The notes beneath the pieces were generated by a model that was not told where the DNA came from, made no database searches, and worked only from the letters and a program-made list of their open reading frames with translations. The translations under genes and the position numbers were made by a program. This document shows positions 37,013 through 49,055 of a DNA stretch of 64,000 nucleotides, piece by piece. Numbering within the stretch: position 1 is the stretch's first letter; each line of letters starts with the position of its first letter. Where the stretch lies: the NCBI GenBank assembly GCA_949128115.1, contig OX421965.1, positions 46,491,257 through 46,555,256 on the forward strand, given 5' to 3'. Origin of the DNA: Anaspis maculata. Its lineage: Eukaryota > Arthropoda > Insecta > Coleoptera > Scraptiidae.

Positions 37013-38228
37013 TCTGAATGTTGGGTGATCACTGATTTTCACTCGAGAATTTCTTGCGTTCACCAGTTTACTACTTTTTTGCTCGCGATGAACCTATTTT
37101 TAATTCGAATCTCAACTTTAATATACACCAAGTCATTTGTTTACGATTTTAACGTCAAATGAAGGCTATACCCTGAGGATCCAGGAGAGGTATCTCAGTG
37201 CTCCAAGTGTTACCGTGGAAAAAAATTAAAAAACGTGAGTAAACGACAGAAAAATGCATTTCCGTAAGAATCCTTGAAGATCAATTTAATCCACTCAATC
37301 AGCAATAACTGCAGAAGTAATTAAAACGGAGAATGTCTGATCGATTGATTCATTCATTTGCCCGCATAATTTCGAAGCAAAATATGCATATTAGCGACAA
37401 AAAGTGCAAGTAAATGTGTCACTGCTACATTCCTTCTCAAAAAAGTAATATTTACTTTCTTCATTAGTACCCGAGATTAGTTCCCATTTGACAAATTAGA
37501 TATGGTAATATCCTCGCGTTATAGTTTGTAGATAATACCAGCTTTCGATATTTATGGCTTAATTTAATCCAATCTAAATTGTTACAAACTACAGTTCATT
37601 CATAACGTGTAGGTATAAGAAGCAGGCACTCAAGAACTCGAGTCAGGAAGTTTGATCTGAATTTCACATTGTCGATAATCAAATTGCTATAGTTAGCTTA
37701 AATAAGTACCTACTTTATCATTGCTATACTATAGGGTTGTTATGCATTGCAATTGCAATTATATACTTCAAGGCACGCTTTTTTTTTGCGAAGACTATAG
37801 CATAAAATTAATAGCAATGTGCTTTTTACCCGGTATATGTGTATATCCAAGAGGATAAGGCAGGCTGTGGTGATTCTTCTCAGGTTTATTTATAATACCC
37901 GTTCCTCTCCGACTAATCCTCTCATTAAAACCCAAGGATCACTAGCACAATCATAATGACATAATTGAAATTATATATTACCCCACACATTACGGGATGC
38001 GAAACGGTTGTATGTATGTATCACATATTTTATGTTGTACCATACATGCAGCGTATACATTGCCGCGACTCCCAAATACGCATAAATTAAGTGGTAAACG
38101 GCGGAAGAAACAGTTCAAGAAAGGCAGCTATAGCACAGCCTCTTCGAGCGTCGAAGAGCAAGGAAAAGGAAAAGGAACTGAAGAGGTGAAAAACTCACCG
38201 GGCGGTTATCTTAATTAACTTTTGACTA
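37013..38228. other. No gene recognised
   Basis: AT-rich with nothing supportable. Confidence 0.35.
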
Positions 38229-38556
38229 TTAGGAGATGTTATTAATGCTCATGTCGAAGACTCCGGAGAGGCCATCGTGAGGCCAGATGCCGAAGGAATC
38301 GCCAACCTGTTTGTAGTTCGTTGGCGATTAATAGTTGATCTATGGATCTCGTGGAATGGTGTGGATTGAGCTTGAAATTTATTGCTGTGCTCAAACTCTG
38401 CTTTTGTTGTTTCCAAGCGTTTGACCATTCAGTAGTTGAATTATTACCCACGACATAAAAGTTTCCATTACTTGAAGATAAGTGCCTAAATTTGTAGTTC
38501 ACTTGCTTCGGAACCACGTACAAAATTACTTCACAAGCAAGCAAAGCAAACATCAA
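38229..38556 (-). CDS. Candidate small coding region, secreted-type start, frame problem near the end
   Basis: An ATG-initiated frame of 104 codons begins with a hydrophobic stretch (MMFALLACEVILYVV) that could be a signal peptide, followed by a polar segment with one N-glycosylation motif (NNST). Near 38304 the sequence CAG|GTTGGC offers a weak splice donor; reading one base over gives another protein-like stretch (GDSFGIWPHDGLSGVF) up to a stop at 38231-38229, so a frameshift is possible. No family recognised. It lies inside the presumed ft intron, just downstream of the ft exon, on the same strand. It may be chance. Confidence 0.25.
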
Positions 38557-38668
38557 ATTTTTACTGCACTATCATTCATTTTCTAACTGCCTAAGTGCCT
38601 AGATCATGAATTATTCAGTCAATGCGATTGTATGAATATGACACTCTGTGTTTAATTATTGTTGGCGT

Positions 38669-38923
38669 TTATTGGGTTAATAATTGGTAGGTTTTTATGG
38701 TAATTGAAACAGCTTTAATTACACCCTCTGTTATTTGATCATCATGATTATCAGTGTTTTCTTTTCCTTTGTCGTGGTGGACCGTTACTTTATTACACGT
38801 AAGTGTGAAATTCATAGGCCAGATGTCAATGGGTATACCGACCATATTTCCTAACAAGTTTTTCGACACAGTGGACTTTCTTAACAATCGAAACGGAGAA
38901 GACAATTGATAATTTACATGCAA
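38669..38923 (-). CDS. Candidate small coding region, unidentified
   Basis: An open frame of about 84 codons without an ATG at its start (TTG), reading a hydrophilic sequence with PIDIWPMNFTLTC and a run rich in His, Asp and Glu. The stop codon overlaps AATAAA. A pyrimidine-rich stretch with an AG at about 38873 could be a splice acceptor, making this an exon. No homology is recognised; it might be paired with the frame at 38556-38229. Confidence 0.2.
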   Translation of the reverse strand: MHVNYQLSSPFRLLRKSTVSKNLLGNMVGIPIDIWPMNFTLTCNKVTVHHDKGKENTDNHDDQITEGVIKAVSITIKTYQLLTQ

Positions 38924-39177
38924 ATGGCATTATGACAGATGAAACCTTTCGATCATAGGCGAGAAAGTTATGTCACAGAAAGGTCCATTAAACATTAAAA
39001 AACTATGAATAGCAACAAAAGTATGGCAATCGACGTTCCACTGTTGTCAAGCAAAAAAACGGTAGAGTCACTTATGAAAACTGATTATAGTAATCAAGTA
39101 TAATTCAACAATTTAGTAGGTGAAGCAAATTAGCCTAACTAAGCTATAGGTTCCCAAGTTCCAAATAAGCTAATTTT

Positions 39178-39186
39178 GCTCACCTT
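39178..39186 (-). other. ft: 5' splice donor ending the ft exon (AAG|GTGAGC)
   Basis: Read on the minus strand, the coding sequence ...TCTAAAGCTAAG is followed at 39183 by GTGAGC, a near-consensus donor. The exon ends in phase 0, at the point where Fat homologues continue with a valine-rich strand of the same cadherin repeat. Without splicing, translation would add 14 unrelated residues and stop at 39141-39139. The protein homology breaks exactly at this GT, which supports its use. Confidence 0.85.
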
Positions 39187-42100
39187 AGCTTTAGACGTCC
39201 TCGGTACTCCTTCAGCAGCAATAGCGAACACTTCAATCTCGTACTTGTCGACGCCAACTTCTCGGTCCAATTCTGTAGCAGTTGACAACACCCCTAGCTT
39301 TGTATCGATGTCAAACAACCTGTCAACTTGCACACCATCACCCGTCACATTGGTCACGTAATACTCCACTTCACTGTTAAAATTGGCCGAAATCGTCAAA
39401 ATACTCGTACCCGATGGTTCGTTTTCGTACACCGTACCCGTAAAAACGTCACTTTGGAAAACCGGACCTCGCCCCTTCGCAGCTATGATGGTCAAATACG
39501 CCTCTGAGGATTTCCTCTCGTTTTGAACTGCTTCATCGGTGGCTTTAACCGACAGTCTGTATGTAGGCTCGGGGTTTTGGATGAACTTTTTCAAACGCAA
39601 AGCGCCAGTGCTTTGGTCCAACTGGAACAGTTCTGAATTGCCACTGGCCAGTTCGTACGTAACCAAGCCATTAGTTGCGGAATCCAAGTCACGAGCAAAG
39701 ACATTCATGATGAACGAACCGTCTTTAGGGAATTTAGCTGGTTGTGGTAGAATAGCAGAGTTCATCGAAACAAACACCGGTGCGTTGTCATTGACATCTT
39801 CGACTATAACCGTCACAAGTTTATCGGCACTAAGTCTTGAGCTAGGCGGTTGAGCTTGATCTGTAGCCACCACTGTCAACCGGAAAGTGTCTATAGTCTC
39901 CCTGTCGATTGGCAGCAACGTATGGATCACACCAGTTTGAGCATTGATACCGAAATATCTTTTGTTGTCATCGGGTTCTTGCATGGAAATGGCGTAAGTG
40001 ACTTTGCCGTTCAAGCCAAAGTCTGGATCATCTGCTGTGACAGTCACAATCGGGGTATGAACAGGTATCCCTTCGCGTATCTGGCGGACGATGGCTGTAC
40101 TCGGAAACGATGGCGGATTGTCATTGGCATCTTCAACCGAAATAGCGAAAAGTACTGTAGTAGACAGACGAGGATTGCCATTGTCAAACGCTGTGATGTT
40201 CAACTGATACGACGACAATTCTTCGTAATCCAGAGGCTTGTGCAAATAAAGCACGCCAGTTGAAGCGTCCACATGGAAAGTATCTTTTCGATTCCCCGAA
40301 GTGATCGCGAAGATGATTTCGCTGTTGACGCCCAAGTCTTGATCGCTGGCTCTGAACTGAATCAACTCCGTATTAACTGGCGTAGTTTCAACCACGCTGA
40401 TCTTTGAGTTGGTTTGCGTGAACTCTGGTGCGTTGTCATTCTCATCCAGGACTTCGATAAACACAGTAGTTGTAGAAGAAAGCTGTCTGGACAATCCAGC
40501 GTCCCTCGCTATGACTGCTAAAGAGTATTTTGAAGTAGTTTCGCGGTCCAGACTTCGGGCTAACGTAATTTGTCCAGTTGCTTCGTCGATTTCAAACTTT
40601 CCGTCGTCGTTTCCGCCGGTGATCGAGTAGAAAACATCGCCGTTCAAACCTTCATCTGCGTCTGAAGTGTACAAGCGCAGAACTTGAGCGCCAGGATTCG
40701 AGCCTTCAGAAATTTGGACTTTGTACGGCGCTCTGAGGAATTTCGGCGGGTTGTCGTTGACGTCCGTTATGTAAACGTTGACTTTGACTTTGTCTTTGAG
40801 CCTAGGCGTCCCGTTGTCAGCAACTGAAGCTTCAAGCGTTATGAAATTTTGCGTGGTAGTTTGAACCAGCTCTTCTCGGTCAAAAACATGTAAAGTTTTG
40901 ATGAATCCATTTTTCGGGTCAATTGCAAAATTGCTTTGTGACGAAGACAGCGAGAATATAAGTTCAGCATTTCGTCCAATATCATGGTCTGAAGCAGTCA
41001 GTTTTCCAACGAAAGAATCTGGTGGTTCATTTTCACGTATGCTGAATGTGAAGGTGCCGTTAGTGAATTCGGGGGGATTGTCATTCTCGTCGATAACATG
41101 GACGACTACAGGTACCGTCGAGCTTCTGGAAGGGCTCCCAGAGTCACTCGCAGTGACTGCCAGTGAGTAGTAGTCTTTGTCCTCGCGGTCCAAAGCTTGG
41201 CGTACGTAAAGACAACCGTCTGGGAATACGCCAAATTTTCCTTCGGCATTTCCCTCAGTAATGGCGTAGGAAATCCGGCCATTCAAGCCTAAATCAGCAT
41301 CGCTGGCAGCCAATGCAAAGAAGCGATCGTTGACTGGTGTCGATTCGAGTAGAGACGTTTCGTAGGAAGTGTGATCGAAAACTGGAGTGTGGTCATTGAC
41401 GTCTTCAATCGATACCAATACGGAGTGTTTGGAAGTCAATGGTGGTTCACCACCATCCGTGGCCGTGACTTCGACGTGCAGCGTCGTGCCTGGTTCAGAT
41501 CTTTGAATCGGTCGGTTCAAGTAAATCACGCCTGTGGCTTCAGATATCCTGAACTGGTCTTCAGGATTGTAGCTCAAGTTGTACGTCACTCTGCTGTTAA
41601 TTCCTGCATCCAAGTCTCTTGCTCGTGCCAAATAAACTTCTTGTCCAACAGCTGCGTTCTCAGCCAATAAGATTTCATCAGTATCCCTCAAGAATACAGG
41701 CTTGTTATCGTTTAAATCCAAAACGACAATGTTGACAAATGTTTTCCCATACGACAGCCCAGTGTGCGCTACAATCGTGAGGGTGTACATCAAGTTTTGT
41801 TCTCGGTCGATTTTCTTGGCTGTTGTAATTCTTCCGTGCTCGTCGATTGCGAAATTTCGTTTGGGGTCGCCGTAGACTATGGAGTAGACAGCATCAGCAT
41901 TGCGGACTCGCACAGTGCCGACTTCACGTTTCTTGAAAAGTCCATCATTGTGGTCTTCGCTGATTTTGAATTCATATCCGTTGTAGTTGTCGAAGTGTAG
42001 TTCTTCCATGTATGATTCTTTGATTATTTCCACGGTGGCATCTTCAGTGGCACGTTTATCACCGTGGTCGCGTGCGGATATTTTCAGTTTGTGAATCGGT

Positions 42101-44367
42101 TTAGGGGACGACTTCAAGTTGCCACGGATTGACACGATCCCTGTCCACTCGTCAATAGTGAACAGCCCATCACCGCCGCTTTCTAGTCGATAAGTTATCA
42201 TGGCATTCTCGCCTTCATCTCGATCGCTTGCGTCTACTTTCAACAAAGAAGTGTCTGGTTTCGTATCTTCAGGTATGGCATTGAAGTATTTCACAGGGTA
42301 AAATTCAGGTGCGTTGTCATTGACGTCTAAGATGTTCAAGTAAACTGTAGCTGTTGATGATTGAGGTGGTAAACCTTGATCTTTCGCTATGACCAAGATT
42401 TTATATTTTGAGATTTCTTCACGGTCAATTTTTCTGCGTGTAGTCAACTGGCCCGTCAGCGTATCCAAAGCAAACGTGTTGTCATAGCGTTGTTTGACCA
42501 AAGGGTGAAGGCTGTACGCCACTGAGCCGTTGGTACCCTGATCGTGGTCGGCAGCTGTTAGCATCGCTACCAATGTCCCAGGAGGTGAACTTTCGCTCAG
42601 ACTGACGTTAAACTTCGACTGTGAAAATTCAGGTGCTTCGTCATTCTCATCCAAAATTGTCACTTTCAATTGAGTGTAGGCCCATTTGGGATTCGGGCCG
42701 CCATCTCTAGCCGAAATATTCAGCTCCACGCTCCCTTGAATTTCTCTATCTAACGACGCTTGCGTTGTAATCAAGCCTGAATCTGGATTGATAGAAAACC
42801 AATTCTGTTTGTTCCCAGACACAAAAGCATAGTAAATTTGTGCGTTGACCCCTGTATCTTCATCCGTGGCTGTGATCCCGGCCACATACGTTCCAGGCGG
42901 AGCTAACTCGCTTAGTACGGCTGAATATTCAGATTTTTCGAAAACTGGCTCGTGGTCGTTGACATCGTTTACGTGGATTATCAAAAAGGCTGTTGCTGTT
43001 CTGGGAGGAGTGCCTTTATCGGTCGCAACTACAGTTAAATTGTATTTACTGATTTCTTCGCGATCCAAAATTCCGTTGACACGGACTATATCAAAGCTTG
43101 GCGTGTAATCGAGGCGGAAATGTGATAGTTCGTTTCCAGAAACGATTTTAACTGTCGTTTCGCCATTTTCGCCTTCATCTAGGTCGACTACAGAAACAGC
43201 GGCTACTACTGAGCTATTTCCGGCGTTTTCATCGACTGTCGCAAAGAGCGCTGTCGGGGGAAAATATCGAAATTTGATGACAGGGTCATGGTCATTTGCG
43301 TCGACTAAATTGACCGTGACGTAAGTACGGCCGTCTTGTCGAGGCGAGCCGTGATCTCTAGCGAAAACTGTGAAGACGCAACTTTTAGGGCATCCTGCCC
43401 CGTGCTTGGTTTGTGTGCAGCTTTGTTGCGGGCATTCCAGGGTTTCTGTAGTTGAGATAACGCCTGTTTCTGGATCGACAGTGAATTGCCGCTCGGTATC
43501 CGCTAGGTAGTAAGTGATTTTGGAATTGTCGCCTAAATCGTTATCAGTGGCCATGACTTGGAGGACTGGAGTACCTGGAGGTACGCTTTCGTTGAGTGAA
43601 ACTATGTAATCGGAATGGTCGAAAATCGGAGGGTTGTCATTGACATCTAAGATGGTGACGTTGACTTGTAAATACCCGAATTTCGGGTTCTTACCTCCGT
43701 CTCTAGCGGAAATATTCAAAACATAAAGACCTTGCGATTCCCTGTCCAGTTTCCCGGTGGTTTCCAAGTGGAGATAGCTCGTATCGCCCGTAGGGTTGGC
43801 AGTGACGACCAAGCGGAATTTGTCGTCTTTATTGCCGGCGATTATGCGATAGTCATCGCTGACCCCGTTCGGTCCTGTGTCTTTGTCTGAGGCTGCATCC
43901 AGAAGTAGTCTCGTTCCGGCGGCTGCACTTTCCGAAAACGACACGGCTATCGACGGTTCCGGGAACTCCGGAGGGTTGTCGTTGATATCCAGAATGACAA
44001 TCCGCACTTCGATGGGGTAAGTCGGCTGGCTCGACAGCACCACCAAATCGTACCGATCGTTCTTGAGAATTTCGCGGTCAAGTACGGCGTTTGTTTTGAT
44101 TTCGCCGGTCTTGGGGTCAAGAGTAAATTCCCTAGGTGGTTCGTTGAAGCGGTACGTGAAGCCCGGCTTGGTCGGAATCTTGCCGACTGAAGTTCCTCTC
44201 GGTTGTCCTTCGGCGATTTCTAGGGTGACCCTTGTGTCGACGGCGCGAGATTGCATTTGTGAGGAATATCCGAAAGGGGGTTCCGTTGTGCCGGGTCCTG
44301 GACCACGCAAGGCCTGCGCCCCCAGGATGCAGGCCATCAGCCAAAACTGCCACATTTTGTGTATCAT
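39184..44367 (-). CDS. ft: Atypical cadherin Fat, first coding exon (N-terminal part)
   Basis: Fat is a giant cell-surface cadherin that binds Dachsous on neighbouring cells and controls planar cell polarity and Hippo-dependent growth. This exon encodes 1,728 codons: a signal peptide (hydrophobic stretch in roughly the first 20 residues), a short Pro/Gly linker, then about 16 cadherin repeats marked by DxNDxxP calcium-binding motifs (for example LDINDNPPEF near residue 126 and LDVNDNPPIF near 241) and DRE motifs. The block MQSRAVDT...EGQPRG followed by RFNEPPREFTLDP, the Cys cluster in repeat 3 and the order of repeats match insect Fat rather than Dachsous or Fat-like. Two repeats (about 7 and 15) end without DxND, as I recall for Fat of flies. 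Full-length Fat has 34 repeats plus EGF and laminin-G domains, so the rest is encoded beyond the left edge. The open frame runs on to 44406 only through a GTG; the first ATG is at 44367, and a second at 44355 has a better context (AAAATG). Repeat 16 is cut by the exon end. Confidence 0.95.
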
Positions 44368-44700
44368 GTCATGACTTGGATTTTGTCCGTGTGTTCTCCA
44401 CAACACGTGTTAGATGCCGAAGAGGCCTCGCTCTAACATTCCTGCGCTGCTGCTGCTGCTGCTGCTGCCGCCCGAACCCGTTCTTTGCCGTCTCGCTCTC
44501 TCTGGTATGCAATATGGCCGGTTGAAGATCGACGGGGAACCGCTCTCGGAAAACACACCACTTTTTCTGTATGAAATCTCTAAAGACGCACTCAACACTG
44601 CAATCCAACGGGGTTGTTGCGATAGCACCGACACTCAAAGTTTCTAAACACCGACACGCAAGTCTTCCGGATTGAGCACAACAGTACCATGCGGTCTGCA
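44368..44700 (-). promoter_or_regulatory. ft: ft 5' UTR region with GCA repeat and minimal upstream ORF
   Basis: Directly upstream of the start codon lies a GC-rich leader. On the minus strand it contains an ATG at 44372-44370 that opens ATG-ACA-TGA, a two-codon upstream ORF whose stop overlaps the ATG at 44367. About 80 bases further up is a run of eight GCA units (44446-44469). No convincing splice acceptor is visible between the repeat and the ATG, so leader and first coding exon are probably contiguous. The transcription start is not identifiable with certainty. Confidence 0.5.
44446..44469. repeat. (CTG)8 / (GCA)8 microsatellite in the ft leader
   Basis: Eight uninterrupted CTG units on the plus strand, GCA/CAG on the ft sense strand, lying in the presumed 5' UTR about 80 bases before the start codon. 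Such runs vary in length between alleles. Confidence 0.9.
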
Positions 44701-45130
44701 AGGAATGTTTATGGTACCAGCGAAAGGTTCTTGTGACCTGAACCGCGCGCGGAGCTCGACTGCAAGCCGGAGTGTTTAGTATCTGGGAGGAGTTGGTCGG
44801 AACTCGAGGACCGCGGCCAATGGTGGGTATATACCTGTCGGCGTTGCCAACTCACCTGTATACAAGAGCGAGCGCTGAAGAGACGGAGAAGAAGAGGTTC
44901 TTCTCTCTAAACATAAACAATATTTATGAGTGTGTCAGTTGGACCGGGTTTAGGTCGTAAATCTAAAGCCCGGCCGGCTCTTGGGCGCTGGTGCTCTCGC
45001 GAGATGAAGAGCGCAGACGGGGAGCAGGAGGGTGGCGGTGGATGATGAGGTGAATTTTTTGTGATGGAGCGCCGGGGCACCCCGTGAGGCTGAAGGCGAA
45101 AGCGTCGAGGCGCTACCATTTATGAAGACG
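44640..45130 (-). promoter_or_regulatory. GC-rich stretch upstream of ft, likely promoter region
   Basis: Base composition rises clearly above the surrounding AT-rich DNA, with several CpG-containing runs (for example GCGCGCGG at about 44745). It lies immediately upstream of the ft leader and carries no recognisable element or protein. Short open frames here on both strands look like by-products of the composition. No clear TATA box is seen. The promoter role is inferred from position and composition. Confidence 0.4.
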
Positions 45131-46631
45131 TGATTGGAATTTTCCAAATCACCAATTCCTTCAATATACCTATATGTACTTAATAATTATGTTCATTCAC
45201 TAATGTGGGTGGGTGACTTCGAAAATACAAATTAATACACAAAGATACACTGACCTGAAGCAGGTAAATACGTCAAAAGTAAACATTTACTAATTCACAG
45301 AAGGAGCTTGGATTCCTATTGCTTTTTGGTTCATTATGATTTTATTATGAATAGTTTGGAGTCGAAAGAGATTGTCTCGCAATTTTGTTCGACATCAATC
45401 AGCCACTTGAACTCAATTATTATATCTACCATCCAAAACCAAATTTCAACTGTTTGTCTTTTTTGAAACAGTAGTCACGGACCAAGAGTATTTCATGCTC
45501 AGAGCGGACTTACTATTTCAAGTTCATTGATGATATTTATGAATGTCAATACATAGTTATTTTCATTTTTCAAGTTGGAAAAATGTGTGGTTTAGTGTTT
45601 AGTGACCCTTCTCAAGGCCCCATTGGTAATTAATTTTTTAAAGGAGAGTGTATTCAGACCTCGATTCAGACTCCAATCTCACCACTCAACTAAACAAGAA
45701 GTATTCTAATTATACTCAATTCAAGAAATAAATTTTTAAAAATATCATCGGTACCTATCTACTCGGACTCACTTTCAAAGATTTCACGAAAATCAAGTGC
45801 TACCGCCTACCGGGCTACGGCTAACGGTTCAATACAGTATGCATGAAACATTTTGGTCATTAAAATCGAATCACAACTGTCATGCCTCGCATTATCTCGA
45901 TTAATGTGAAACTTATCCTTGTCATTGCTTCCGTAATATCTACGTACACAAAACCTAAAACGGTGGAAGTATCGACATAGACAATCTCCCATATAACGTA
46001 ATTCAATATTACATTATTAATTGCATGCTCATGTTGGAGCAATTACCTGATCTATTTACATTCGTTTTTATGAATGCAAACTATCCGCCTCCTATAGCTG
46101 CCTTATACGGAATTTATCCATTTTTAACGTGATCTTTCACTTCCGGAGCGACCGTTCTCCAAAACATTCCAACAATGCGAACAGGGCACCGCCAGCAAGT
46201 TGTCAGAAAATTTCAATAGGACCACTTTCAATAGAAACGAACCGAGGAACGAACGGTCTCTTTTTATACGTGACTGAAAAGCACATCAGATACTGTTTCA
46301 TGTAACTGAAATGTGTGATTCGAAGCGAGTTTAGTCGACTGAAAAAGATCTTATCGGGATTTGAAGGCTCGAAGTGCTGTTACTTTGGAATTGGTACTGG
46401 AAGATATTTTACATAAAATATACACAATCGGTAACGTTAGAAATTGTTAACGGCATTCGCCCTATAGGTGGTCGAAAACCATTTAGTCGTCGTGGAAAAT
46501 GGACGAGAAATGCAAATTACGGTCCAGGGGCATCGTGAGGTGGGTACCGTATTAAGTATACAAAAAACTTTTGACGATTGAAATATTTATGACGGTTATT
46601 AGCGCTGAGTAACGAAAGCTTAAAAAAATAC
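45131..46631. other. No gene recognised
   Basis: AT-rich upstream DNA with short open frames only. Confidence 0.35.
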
Positions 46632-46842
46632 CTGATGATTTACAATCTAACTGAAAGCCAGCAAAGTCAGCAAACACCCACCCATCCTTCGGATTTTTCA
46701 GGATCACCACGCAAGAGACATTGTTGTTATTTGTTGGCTTGCAATCTTTGTGCTGTTGATACAGGCGGCCCGAGTAGTTAAATTTGATCTCGCACGGGGC
46801 ATTATTGGCATAATTCTCTAGTTTTAATGGCACAGGCGGATT
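46632..46842 (-). CDS. Candidate exon of an unidentified extracellular protein
   Basis: After a TAA the frame reads NPPVPLKLENYANNAPCEIK, and so on for about 70 codons, then meets a consensus donor (ATCAG|GTATTT) at 46631. The peptide has four cysteines, two N-glycosylation motifs (NYS, NVS) and a WVFADFAGFQLDC ending, which would suit a secreted or surface protein. GC at codon third positions is higher than in flanking DNA. No good pyrimidine-rich acceptor is seen upstream, which weakens the case. Family unknown. Confidence 0.35.
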
Positions 46843-47599
46843 TTACAACGGTAATATATTTGAGGGACTAGTCATGAATGTCGGGTGTCGGGTGGGACAG
46901 ACTGCGTGGACAAAGCTTTAGGCGTTGTAATTTATGCAGTGTCTTATGCATGTGCGACCACGATTTGAGATTTTATTGTTTTATAAAGAAGTTAAGCTGG
47001 AAGCCTGAGACTATATCCGCCAGGGCCAGGACAAGGCAAGAGCTTAAGATTAAGACCGAGCCTCGGACCGAGCTTAAGACCGCAAGAAATCATCCCCTTG
47101 TACCCTTCAAAGCTGCTTATTATGTTCCTTTCGCGTGGTTTGTTGCACTATTTGCAAATGAGTTTGCGGAACTAACACGATTACCACAATTGACCAAAAC
47201 ATCGAAACATTTCTTTTCTTTTGATGGAAATTATCAGTTCTTGTGAGCGCCCGTGCCTACCGGGCGGTAACAAAACCCAGTTCATCTCCCCACCTTGCGA
47301 TGTGTTTATCAGAAAGCTTTACCATGCTCACTGTTCACATTAAAAAATTTGTTGTGGCACCACAATACTTTCCCGACTAGTATCCATGAACCTATAGACA
47401 TTTTTGTTCAAGACGTCAGACGTAGACTCTGATAAATTGACAAATCAAAAATTTGTCTGCTCCTGAATAGGGTGGTTGCATGAGAGGAAGTTTATGGCAA
47501 AATGTCAATAGTGTCATTGTCATGTGTCAAGTTTCATCCACGCGGAGTCAACGTCAACCGGACTAACCTCACTAAATACTGCCATTTTTACGTGTTTTG
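46843..47599. other. No gene recognised
   Basis: A plus-strand open frame (46878-47246) shows no domain. A short stretch at 47040-47085 repeats ACCGAGC-type words. Confidence 0.35.
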
Positions 47600-49055
47600 T
47601 TCACATAGTAGTTTCAGCGGTACGCTAGCGAAATGACCCTGATTCTGCATTTTGTGATACTGCAATGAAATTTGGCATATGTAAACTACGTAGAATTTCA
47701 AGTGATTTGACCCGCAGCACTCAAAAATTTGTCCATTAGGGGCTGGGGGCCCCTCAAAATTTCAAGATGTCAGAGCTTTTACCATGCACCATTCAGTACC
47801 GCCCTATCTACCGTACAGGACCCAAACAACTTTGTTCTTGACCATCATAACATTTTTCGTCATGTCAATTTCACTATTCTTACAGAAAAAAAATTATTTC
47901 TTTGTCTAGTCAACAAATCGAAAAATATATATTTTTTGGACCACAAATAGATTGTTGAGGTCCAAAAAGGAATAGATTTTCATTTATGAAAACAAAAGTT
48001 TTGCTGTTCTATTTTTCAACGGAGGGGGTGATCTCAACTTACCATTATTTTCAACATTACCTATTTCAATGTTTTATCCCGATAAATATGATTATTGTTG
48101 TACAAATATATAGCTTGAAGTTTTCTTCAACGGTGTGGATGATGAAACGGCATCAGATTCCACCTGGAAGCCGTGCATAATAATTTTTCTGCAAGGCCGT
48201 CAAATTTGGCATTTTTGATTTTATACCGGGAGCGGCCAAAATGTCAGTACACACCACTCCGCTCCAGAGCACCGGTTTTGGTACTTTCGCACCAACTCTT
48301 ATTTCAGAATCACAAAATGCAAAATTGTTAGGCGTGAATATCGTTTTCCGCTAGAGCAAACCGGTGCTCTTGGGCGGAGTGGTGTGTATTGACATTTTGG
48401 CCGCTCCCGCTAGAAAATCAAAAATGCCAAATTTGACGGCCTGGCAAAAAAAATATTTATGTACGGCTTCCAGGTGAAATCTGAAGCCGTTTCATTATCC
48501 ATGTCGTTGAAGGAAACTTCAAGCTATATTTTGGTGTAACAATAATCATACTTACCGGGATAAAACATTGGAAAAGGTAATGTTGAAAATAATAGTGAGT
48601 TGAGGTCACTCCTTTGTTGAAAAATAGAACTGCAAAAGTTTTCTTTTCATAAATGGATCAAGGGGATGCGGATTTATCGATGACCACACAAAAACTACTG
48701 AACAATCTATTGGTGGTCCAAAAAATATATATTTTTCAATTTGTTGACCAGGCGAAGAAATTTTTTTTTTCTATACAAAGAATGGAGTTGACATGACAAA
48801 AAATGTTATGATGGTCAAGAACAAAGTTGTTAAGGTCCTTTACGGTAAATAGAGCGGTACCTACTGAATGGTGCATGGGAAAAATTCTGACATCTTGAAA
48901 TGAGGGGCCCACAGTCGCCCCCTAATGAACAAATTTTTGAGTGCTGCGGGTCAAATCACTTGAAATTTTATGTAGTTTGCATATGCCAAATTTCATTGCA
49001 GTATCACAAAATGCAGAATCAAAAAGCGTACCTCTGCAACTATAGGTTTGTTCGG
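47600..49055. mobile_element. Palindrome / foldback element, about 1.45 kb
   Basis: Arms of about 640 bases mirror each other around 48327. Landmarks: GATTCTGCATTTTGTGATAC (47641) and its complement near 49000; TGGTGCATGG-type segment at about 47785/48875; ACACACCACTCCGC (48250) and GCGGAGTGGTGTGT (48377). The end motif (complement of CACAAAATGCA) also recurs near the centre. No coding frame. Confidence 0.8.

Larger units (their letters stand above)
1..39183 (-). other. ft: Probable ft intron 1 (5' portion, runs off the left edge)
   Basis: No minus-strand open frame to the left of 39184 shows a cadherin DxND motif, so the second coding exon of ft must lie beyond position 1 (or in exons too small to notice). 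The stretch is therefore interpreted as intron, at least 39 kb long. It contains most of the mobile elements listed below and several element-poor islands. A large 5' intron is common in developmental genes of insects. That it is one intron is inference; an unseen small exon is possible. Confidence 0.6.

Noticed and set aside
39139..39183. C-terminal 14 residues of the ft open frame
   Set aside because: They follow a consensus splice donor and break cadherin homology, so they are intron read-through.
39176..44374. Plus-strand open frames opposite the ft exon
   Set aside because: Shadows of the long coding frame on the minus strand.
44368..44406. N-terminal extension of the ft frame to 44406
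   Set aside because: It opens with GTG, not ATG, and the extra residues precede the signal peptide; the ATG at 44367 or 44355 is preferred.
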